Translations under genes and position numbers: made by a program
Notes under the pieces: model-generated
Databases searched by the model: none
Seen by the model: the letters and a program-made list of their open reading frames with translations, nothing else
What the model was told of the DNA's origin: nothing
In this document: positions 1 through 5,020 of the stretch, piece after piece
Layout of the letters: every line of letters starts with the position of its first letter
How positions within the stretch are numbered: position 1 is the stretch's first letter
Source: Flavobacteriales bacterium
GTDB taxonomy: Bacteria > Bacteroidota > Bacteroidia > Flavobacteriales_F > PHOS-HE28
Assembly: GCA_024640205.1 (NCBI GenBank)
Contig: JAHEFL010000048.1
Location: 1-8,747 of the forward strand
DNA length: 8,747 nt
Reading direction: 5' to 3'

Positions 1-2
1 GG

Positions 3-380
3 AACGGCACACTGATCCTCAATTCCCTCTTCGACAAGGACCTCAATGGCAAACCCCTACCAGAGAGCGTATGCGGCCTGGGACTTACCACCCTGAACGC
101 CCGCAACATGGGGCTTACCGGGGTGCCCGAATGCATCGGCCAACTGAGCGGCCTGGACAAACTGTACCTGGACGGCAATGCCATCACCGCCCTGCCGGAA
201 AGCCTTGGCATGCTCACGAGTCTCACGGTATTGGACGTTTCGGACAACCAGTTGACCACTCTGCCCGAGGGTATCTACAAGCTTACGGGGCTGAAGAAAC
301 TGACGGTTTCCGGCAACAAATTGAGCAGCGAAACAATGACGACCTTGCAGTCGCAATTCCCCGATTGTAAGATCAAATAA
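3..380 (+). CDS. Leucine-rich-repeat protein, C-terminal part (5' end outside window)
   Basis: The reading frame is open from the left edge and ends at TAA (378-380), giving 125 visible residues without a start. The chain carries successive leucine-rich repeats of about 23 residues, for example LSGLDKLYLDGNAITALPES and LTSLTVLDVSDNQLTTLPEG, with the LxxLxLxxNxLxxLP pattern of the SDS22/Ras-group type. A further degenerate repeat lies upstream (LGLTTLNARNMGLTGVPE). The protein ends shortly after the last repeat (LQSQFPDCKIK) with no T9SS sorting domain. Such repeats form a curved solenoid that usually binds other proteins; the partner cannot be told from this piece. An internal ATG at 108 is not the likely start, because repeat sequence continues upstream of it in the same frame. 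The gene converges on the T9SS propeller gene, 113 bp away. The LRR assignment is secure; the function is unknown. Confidence 0.88.
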   Translation, partial: NGTLILNSLFDKDLNGKPLPESVCGLGLTTLNARNMGLTGVPECIGQLSGLDKLYLDGNAITALPESLGMLTSLTVLDVSDNQLTTLPEGIYKLTGLKKLTVSGNKLSSETMTTLQSQFPDCKIK

Positions 381-449
381 GCGGACTGCACTTCGGAAAG
401 TGGCCTCGACCATGATCTTCTCTTGAGCGGGAATGGTCCGCTCCGGGTG

Positions 450-464
450 CGTTCCAATGGAACG
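450..464. terminator. Perfect inverted repeat between convergent genes, possible bidirectional terminator
   Basis: CGTTCCA at 450-456 and its exact reverse complement TGGAACG at 458-464 flank a single base. As RNA this would fold into a 6-bp stem with a 3-nt loop on either strand. A weaker 5-bp stem, CACTT/AAGTG, lies at 389-402. Both sit in the gap (381-493) between the convergent LRR and propeller genes, where a shared terminator would be expected. There is no U-run after either hairpin, so the terminator role is a guess from position. Confidence 0.28.
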
Positions 465-493
465 GACGCATGGAGTGTAATAGCCTTCAAGCA

Positions 494-2230
494 CTATTTC
501 ACCACCAGCTGCTCGCTCCACCGCTGTCCGTCCACCTCCATCTGCACCAGATGGATGCCGGGCACCAAGTTGCGTTCCAATTGAATGGTGAGAATGCCGG
601 CATCGTTCGGAGTGAACACGATCGGACCGGCTTCGCGCTGGCCCAGCATATTGAACACGGTCACTTGCACTGTCCCTTTCCGCACCGGACCATGCAGCTC
701 GATCCGGAAATTACCCTCGCTAGGGTTGGGCCACAAGCGAATGCCACCACGACCCGGAGTTCCCGCGATCGACGTGTTGATACCTGCACTCAACTTCACC
801 AGGAAGGCGTCCCGCAGACCGGTCGTGGTGAAATTCGCGACCCCCGTCCCGGGGTCGAGATCCGCGGTCTGCTCAAAGAAGCCACCCATGAAGATCGCGC
901 CGGTGGCATCGGTGGTCACCGCCAAGGCATGGTCCCAACCGGCGCCGCCAAAGGGACCGGCCCAGAGGTAATTCCCATTGGCATCCAACTGCTGCAAATG
1001 ACCTTCCGGTGAAACGCTCGGGAACGGAAGGTTGGCGGTACCAGATCCCGGATCAAAGTCCGTGGTCTGCTGGAAGTAGCCCGTGCTGAGCACATTCCCG
1101 GAAGGGCTGATGTGTATACCCGAGCTCCAGTTGTTATTGGCGGAGGGAAGCATGGAGGCCCAGGCGAACGCACCGGTGGAAGTGAGTTTTTGTACGAAGG
1201 CCCTGCGCCCACCCTGCGCATCCAATGAGGTGACCTCGGAACCCGGATCGAAATCCACGGTACCGTTGAAAGTGCCTGTGGTGTAAATGTCCCCCTGTGC
1301 ATCGATGGCGATGTCGCGTGCAATGTCCTCCTGTCCCGGTCCTACAGCCGTGGCCCAGATGATGGCGCCATCGTTGCTCAACTTGTAGACGAAGATGTCC
1401 TTGCTCCCATCACCGGGAAGGATAAGTGGATTGCTTTGACCGAAGTCGGAAGGCCCCGACATCGCGCCGGTAACGAGCACGTTGCCTTCAGGGTCCAGCG
1501 CGATGGCGTTGCCTTCATCCCAGAAGAAGCCCCCGACGTTATGGTACCATGCGAAGTCCCCGGTGGGTGGCAACTTCAGGATGAACACATCCGGCTCGTT
1601 GAAGCCTGTGACAAGATCGCCAGCGGAATTCGGTCCTGACTGGAATACGGCACCCTGCCTGACACGGCCGGTCATGTATGCATTTCCTAATTGGTCAGCG
1701 ACGATGCTATTGCCGGTATCATCCTCCGAACCACCACCACGACCCTGGCGGATCAAGTTGCCGTCCGGATCCAAACGCAGGAAAAAAACATCGCTTCCCC
1801 CGCTGGAGGTGATGGTGACAATTCCCGGACCCGGGTTGATATCCATCGTGCCAGCAAATGTGCCGATCACCCACGTGTTGCCGGCAGGATCCACACTGAT
1901 ATCGTTCACCGCAAAGGTGTTCACGGAGCCGTTCAGGGAGCGGGCCCACACCAAGGTACCCTCGGGATCCAACTTCACGATGAACCCACCGGTATTGGGA
2001 GAGGTCAGTTCATAGGTGCCGGGTCCGGGATCGAAGTCCACCGTGCCGACGAACTCGCCCACGGCGTAAATGTTCCCATTGGCATCCGTATCCAGCGCCC
2101 TGATCAATTCGTTGTTGGAGCCACCGAACTGGATAGCCCAGTCGAGAACGGGAAGTTGGGCGTTCAGTGTGGCCGCGATACAGATCGTGAACAGCTGTAA
2201 TAGAAGAACCCGTTGAAAGGATCGAAACAT
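494..2230 (-). CDS. Secreted seven-repeat beta-propeller protein with T9SS type A C-terminal sorting domain
   Basis: This is a 578-residue predicted cell-surface or secreted protein. Residues 1-24 form a signal peptide (hydrophobic LLLQLFTICIAATLNA, then Q). Residues of about 44-482 contain seven repeats of roughly 55-65 residues, each built as 'D..GN.Y..G.F.GT.DFDPG.GT......D.F..KLD..G...WA', which is the SBBP/beta-propeller repeat pattern; seven copies fit one seven-bladed propeller. The DxDPG-type turn is present in repeats 1, 2, 5, 6 and 7 and lost in 3 and 4. Residues of about 496-578 are a T9SS type A sorting domain: it opens with LWPNPSEGNF, contains VFNMLGQ and ends in EQLVVK. Family knowledge says the sorting domain directs passage through the type IX machinery and is then removed. 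The ATG at 2230 is the first start, follows a promoter-like element and gives a clean signal peptide. The binding target or enzymatic role is not evident. Confidence 0.88.
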   Translation of the reverse strand: MFRSFQRVLLLQLFTICIAATLNAQLPVLDWAIQFGGSNNELIRALDTDANGNIYAVGEFVGTVDFDPGPGTYELTSPNTGGFIVKLDPEGTLVWARSLNGSVNTFAVNDISVDPAGNTWVIGTFAGTMDINPGPGIVTITSSGGSDVFFLRLDPDGNLIRQGRGGGSEDDTGNSIVADQLGNAYMTGRVRQGAVFQSGPNSAGDLVTGFNEPDVFILKLPPTGDFAWYHNVGGFFWDEGNAIALDPEGNVLVTGAMSGPSDFGQSNPLILPGDGSKDIFVYKLSNDGAIIWATAVGPGQEDIARDIAIDAQGDIYTTGTFNGTVDFDPGSEVTSLDAQGGRRAFVQKLTSTGAFAWASMLPSANNNWSSGIHISPSGNVLSTGYFQQTTDFDPGSGTANLPFPSVSPEGHLQQLDANGNYLWAGPFGGAGWDHALAVTTDATGAIFMGGFFEQTADLDPGTGVANFTTTGLRDAFLVKLSAGINTSIAGTPGRGGIRLWPNPSEGNFRIELHGPVRKGTVQVTVFNMLGQREAGPIVFTPNDAGILTIQLERNLVPGIHLVQMEVDGQRWSEQLVVK

Positions 2231-2252
2231 GGTGCCTACGGTTGGTCAGAAC

Positions 2253-2260
2253 CAAAGATA
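2253..2260 (-). promoter_or_regulatory. Bacteroidota-type -7 promoter element (TATCTTTG)
   Basis: Read on the minus strand, this octamer is TATCTTTG, a full match to the Bacteroidota -7 consensus TAnnTTTG. It lies 22 bases upstream of the ATG of the propeller gene, so transcription would begin about 15 bases before the start codon. I could not find a clear -33 TTTG partner at the usual distance, so the call rests on the -7 element and its position. If real, it would give the propeller gene its own transcript separate from the upstream T9SS gene. Confidence 0.42.
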
Positions 2261-2288
2261 CCCGGCCCGTATCGGTGCGTTGCTCTGA

Positions 2289-2360
2289 TCAGAACAAGAA
2301 GCCGATGCAGAATCCTTTCCGGAACAAGGAGAACAACGCCTTATTGATGTCCGGCTTCAT
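2289..2360 (-). pseudogene. C-terminal remnant of a second DUF3575-like gene (paralogue of the gene at 3610-4380)
   Basis: A short minus-strand frame, ATG at 2360 to TGA at 2289-2291, encodes 23 residues. Its last 20 codons match the C-terminus of the neighbouring 256-residue exported protein: LFSLFRKGFCIGFLF here against LFPLFRGGICLGFAF there, each preceded by DIN and followed directly by a stop. By hand I count 13 of 20 residues identical and about 49 of 63 bases. Homology stops just upstream of the DIN codons and at the stop codon. The ATG overlaps the stop of the preceding T9SS gene as ATGA, so some ribosomes could still translate it, but with no signal peptide and no barrel it is most likely debris of a deleted tandem copy. 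A tiny functional peptide is a less likely alternative. Confidence 0.72.
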
Positions 2361-3478
2361 AGCTTATAGAAGCGAGCATGGCGTCCTATGGCGCCTAACA
2401 ACTCCAAGTAGTACAGACCCTGCGGCAGGTCGGCCACATCCAAGCGCCCCTGATCGGGCGCTGTGAAGACCATGCGACCCTGCACATCGAATACCGTGAT
2501 AGTGCCAGGTTCTTCGGAATTCCAATACAGTACGTCCATCGTTGGCTGGGGCCACACGTACAGCTGTGTATCGCCATTCCCGGTTCCGCTCACCCATGTG
2601 CTGTTGTCTATGGTGATCACGGAATCTATAGGCGTGCATAGGTTGTCCGCGTTGAAACGGACCAGATACTCACCGGGGGCCAGGTCCTCCCACAGTACAG
2701 TGGTGGCCATGGGCTCCTCTTCCAACAACATGGGCACGGGCCAAGTGAACAGCAGGAAGGTTCCTATTACCGGCATTGGCGGTGGCATGGACGACCCGGC
2801 ATCCAGCAACACTTCCTGCACGTGGATGCTTCCATTGTCACCTCCGCTGGCGGGTTGTGTAGCAAGGATCAAGCTCGAACCATCACACGTGTAGGTGTTC
2901 ACTGCCGGACCGGCGCCTAGGGATCCGCAAATCGAATTGTCCTCCACGATGACCTGGTATGTGTAACCGAAGGGGAGGTTGTTCCACATAACGGTCGCCG
3001 CGGTGCAGCTGATCGGACTGACGCTATCGATGGCAATGCCGTCCTGCAGCAAATAGGCCACAGTGGCATCCGCATTGGGTGGACATGCCAGAAAGTTGAA
3101 GATCTGTGTGCCGCAGTATGGAACGGCCAGCCAGGCATCCACCGCTATAGTGCCTGCCGAGACATACACGAATTGATCCACCTCCCACTGTAATTGTTCG
3201 ATCTCGAAGTTCTCCGTGTACAAGGGGGTGATACCATTGAAAAAAGTGACCGTATGAGGGCCTACTGCGAGCTCGGTCTGCGTGTCCGTCGATCCATTAT
3301 CCCACAAGCAGGAGGTGGGATCGCCGGTGCATTCGTTCAGGTTCACGAAGGCCACTCCCATGGTTTGTGGCCAAAGTGGATGTCCCGTGTAAGGTCCGCA
3401 TTGGCCAACGAGTATGGTGGGCGCGAATAGGTACACTATCAAGAAGGACCTGATCATGTTGAACGCGGTTCGGACCAT
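2357..3478 (-). CDS. Secreted protein with SprB-like repeats and T9SS type A sorting domain
   Basis: From the ATG at 3478 this is 373 residues; the second ATG at 3457 (MIRSFLIVYLFAPTILVG) gives an equally good, shorter signal peptide and may be the true start. After the signal peptide come cysteine-containing segments with a repeated pattern 'W..L..G.Y.V...D...C': CLWDNGS near 57-63, VMWNNLPFGYTYQVIVEDNS near 163-182 and VLWEDLAPGEYLVRFNADN near 261-279. This resembles the SprB-type repeats common in Bacteroidota surface proteins. A proline- and hydrophobic-rich stretch (230-258) lies between the second and third units. The C-terminus from about residue 305 (LYVWPQP, then ITVFDVQGRMVF, LPQGLYYLEL and the end HARFYKL) is a T9SS type A sorting domain. 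It is predicted to be exported through the type IX system. Its specific function is unknown. It sits between an intact DUF3575-like gene and the remnant of a second copy. Confidence 0.82.
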   Translation of the reverse strand: MVRTAFNMIRSFLIVYLFAPTILVGQCGPYTGHPLWPQTMGVAFVNLNECTGDPTSCLWDNGSTDTQTELAVGPHTVTFFNGITPLYTENFEIEQLQWEVDQFVYVSAGTIAVDAWLAVPYCGTQIFNFLACPPNADATVAYLLQDGIAIDSVSPISCTAATVMWNNLPFGYTYQVIVEDNSICGSLGAGPAVNTYTCDGSSLILATQPASGGDNGSIHVQEVLLDAGSSMPPPMPVIGTFLLFTWPVPMLLEEEPMATTVLWEDLAPGEYLVRFNADNLCTPIDSVITIDNSTWVSGTGNGDTQLYVWPQPTMDVLYWNSEEPGTITVFDVQGRMVFTAPDQGRLDVADLPQGLYYLELLGAIGRHARFYKL

Positions 3479-3481
3479 AGA

Positions 3482-3489
3482 CAAAGTAA
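3482..3489 (-). promoter_or_regulatory. Weak -7-like element TTACTTTG at the start of the T9SS gene
   Basis: Minus-strand TTACTTTG differs from TAnnTTTG at the second base. It lies only 3 bases upstream of the ATG at 3478, so if it is a promoter the transcript would begin at or after that ATG and translation would have to start at the ATG at 3457. No -33 partner is visible. It is listed because it bears on the start choice. Confidence 0.2.
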
Positions 3490-3609
3490 CCCGTAAAGGG
3501 TTGCTTTTTGAACCTGTTCTTCCGGTTCACGATCGTGGCGTTTGGAAATTCACCGGATAACCGGCTCTGCGCTTTGCAAAGAACTGCATGCAGTCCCCGC
3601 AGGAAGGGA
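3485..3609. repeat. Intergenic region packed with short palindromes
   Basis: This 125-bp gap lies between the DUF3575-like gene and the downstream T9SS gene. It contains three perfect palindromes, CACGATCGTG (3528-3537), CTTTGCAAAG (3572-3581) and ACTGCATGCAGT (3583-3594). It also holds stem-loops AACCC/GGGTT (3488-3502), GAACC/GGTTC (3510-3528) and CCGG-ATAA-CCGG (around 3553-3564). On the plus strand the first stem is followed by TTTTT (3505-3509), like a weak intrinsic terminator, but no plus-strand gene ends here. On the minus strand, the coding direction, the stems are not followed by a U-run. They may affect transcript stability or processing between the two genes, or be protein-binding sites. 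Confidence 0.45.
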
Positions 3610-4380
3610 TCAGAACGCGAAGCCGAGGCAGATGCCGCCCCGGAACAACGGGAACAGCTCGTTGTTGATGTCTGCCCATGCTGAACTATCATTCGCTCCG
3701 GCCACGAGCCCATCCAACGTTTTCCCAAGGAACATGATCCGCACATCCGCATCAGCGGCATTTTCCTCGATGTTCTTTTTGATCTTCTGGTAGTCCGCCG
3801 CATCCAGGTTCGGGTCGTTCGTCTGCACGTGCATATCGCCGCTGGCTACACCAAAACCAGTATTGAGGTCCAGGTAGATCCGTGGGCCGAGTTCGAGCTG
3901 CACACCGAGCGCCAAGCCACCTCCGAAGCCGGTGGCCGTGCCATCCAGATTCGCACGGATGTTCCCCCCGTTCTTCTCATAGTCGTAGGGTACCAGGTAG
4001 GTGTAACTGTAGTAGCGCGTAAAGGCCTCCAAATAGAATCCCTTCATCGCCTTGGCCATGTAGAACCGGAAGTAGGGGTTCAGGAACAAGCCTTCCGGGG
4101 TGATCTGCCCGGTATAGGTCATGGTCTCATCACTCAAGGTTCCTATGGCATCCAAAGTGAAGGTGCTAGGGATCTTGTAACCGCCCAGCAGACCAACGCT
4201 GGTCTTCGGACCGACCATGTATTCGTAGTTCGCGTTGATCGAGAGCATGGCGTACCCGACCAGGTTGATCTTTACGATGCTCTTGGGGGCCAAGGCCAGG
4301 TCGAGGATCTTGTCACCATCCTGAGCTTTGACAAACGTGGGGAATAGGATGAGGGAACCGAAGAGGATCAGGTGTCTCAT
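3610..4380 (-). CDS. DUF3575-like exported outer-membrane beta-barrel protein
   Basis: A 256-residue protein with a signal peptide at residues 1-19 (hydrophobic LILFGSLILFPTFVKA, then Q). Several features resemble DUF3575 proteins of Bacteroidota: KINLVGYAMLSINANYEY early in the mature chain (37-54), SVGLLGGYKI (61-70), alternating aromatic strands (LFLNPYFRFYMAK, GFYLEAFTRYYSY), a GFGGGLALGVQLEL strand (151-164) and DLNTGFGVASG (171-181). A charged helical-looking insert follows (about 187-212). The chain ends in RGGICLGFAF with a terminal Phe, as many outer-membrane barrels do. I infer an outer-membrane location; the substrate or role is unknown. The ATG at 4380 is the natural start because the signal peptide begins there. 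A C-terminal fragment of a paralogue lies at 2289-2360. The family name comes from memory of its pattern, not a search. Confidence 0.72.
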   Translation of the reverse strand: MRHLILFGSLILFPTFVKAQDGDKILDLALAPKSIVKINLVGYAMLSINANYEYMVGPKTSVGLLGGYKIPSTFTLDAIGTLSDETMTYTGQITPEGLFLNPYFRFYMAKAMKGFYLEAFTRYYSYTYLVPYDYEKNGGNIRANLDGTATGFGGGLALGVQLELGPRIYLDLNTGFGVASGDMHVQTNDPNLDAADYQKIKKNIEENAADADVRIMFLGKTLDGLVAGANDSSAWADINNELFPLFRGGICLGFAF

Positions 4381-4556
4381 GGCTTAAGGTTCTGGGGGCC
4401 GTAAGGGGTGTTGGATATGTGAATCTAATGCATTCGACGAGGCAAATGCAACCTTGATCGAGCGCATGACGGCATTCGTCGAAATTGCAGCCCATAGCCA
4501 TTCTGGTCCCGGTCCAAGGGTCATCCGAGAACGGTGTGGGCTGTGTTCGAGGAGGC
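4381..4556. promoter_or_regulatory. Intergenic region with an 8-bp inverted repeat, upstream of the DUF3575-like gene
   Basis: This 176-bp gap probably holds the promoter of the DUF3575-like gene and the end of the DUF1801 transcript. TTCGACGA at 4433-4440 and its exact reverse complement TCGTCGAA at 4476-4483 are separated by 35 bases; each arm is also part of a direct GCATTCG repeat (4430-4436 and 4472-4478). Minus-strand TGCATTTG (4443-4450) is one base off the -7 consensus TAnnTTTG and lies between the arms. The arrangement could be an operator around a promoter, but nothing here proves regulation. No convincing terminator or small gene is visible. Confidence 0.25.
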
Positions 4557-4922
4557 CTATTTCCCCTTCCTTCCCCACTTCGCATCCATCTCAGCCACCT
4601 TGGCTGTCACGATGGCATTCACCACGGCGACCGGGATAGGCCTGTTCGGCTGAAAACGAATGGCACCCTTGCTGCATTCGAATTCCTGAAGCTCCTTCTC
4701 AAAGCCTTTGGGAAGCATTCCATAAAGCGCACAATGCTTCTTCGATGCGCCCATGTAAAGCATGGTGTGCCCGTGCAGTTTCCATCCTGGCAGGCCGTAG
4801 CCGAACCATTCCGTGCACTTCGGCGCCGCAGCGAGGACCTGTTCGCGCAGTTCTTCCAGCGCCTTGCGCTGATCGGGAGGAAGCGCCGCCAGGTAGCTAT
4901 CGGTGTCGGTGGGCTTGGTCAT
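4557..4922 (-). CDS. DUF1801 family protein (YdhG-like, iron-chaperone-like fold)
   Basis: From the ATG at 4922 this is 121 residues with no signal peptide, so cytoplasmic. The order of motifs fits DUF1801: an N-terminal helix with YLAALPPDQRKALEELREQV (10-29), then AAPKCTEWFGYGLPGWKLHG (32-51), TMLYMGASKKHCALYGMLP (53-71), an F-x-x-x-L stretch, and KGAIRFQPNRPIPVAVVNAI (85-104) before a basic tail. The family is related to frataxin-fold proteins and is sometimes labelled an iron chaperone, but its biochemical role is poorly known and I do not assign one. The frame extends upstream only to a TTG at 4958, adding 12 residues with no family resemblance, so the ATG at 4922 is preferred. It lies 98 bp after the TolB/TPR gene and 176 bp before the DUF3575-like gene, so it may be its own unit. 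Confidence 0.82.
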   Translation of the reverse strand: MTKPTDTDSYLAALPPDQRKALEELREQVLAAAPKCTEWFGYGLPGWKLHGHTMLYMGASKKHCALYGMLPKGFEKELQEFECSKGAIRFQPNRPIPVAVVNAIVTAKVAEMDAKWGRKGK

Positions 4923-5020
4923 GCGTTTTCCGCAAGTATCCCGCTGTGGGAAGAACAAGATACTGAGCTGTTCCAGTGAGACCCTAGGAAGATCTTTGAG
5001 GATCGCGACAGCACAATATC

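Noticed and set aside
470..1012. Plus-strand open frame of 180 codons
   Set aside because: Antisense to the sorting domain and last repeats of the propeller gene; the product shows no domain and is low-complexity.
600..2100. DNA-level tandem repeats in the propeller gene
   Set aside because: The periodicity is at protein level only; the copies are too diverged in DNA to call a nucleotide repeat or CRISPR-like array.
3479..3484. TTG start at 3484 for the T9SS gene
   Set aside because: ATG codons follow at 3478 and 3457 and give good signal peptides, so the extra TTG codon is not needed.
2289..3484. T9SS gene plus remnant as a mobile-element insertion
   Set aside because: No transposase, terminal inverted repeats or target-site duplication are visible at the edges; duplication with deletion explains the fragment more simply.
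3488..3509. Intrinsic terminator on the plus strand (stem followed by TTTTT)
   Set aside because: The stem is only 5 bp and no plus-strand gene ends nearby; the T-run is on the wrong strand for the genes here.
4313..4585. Minus-strand frames across the gap between the DUF1801 and DUF3575-like genes
   Set aside because: They overlap the real genes at both ends, are rich in Pro/Arg/Thr and lack any family pattern or signal peptide; chance frames.
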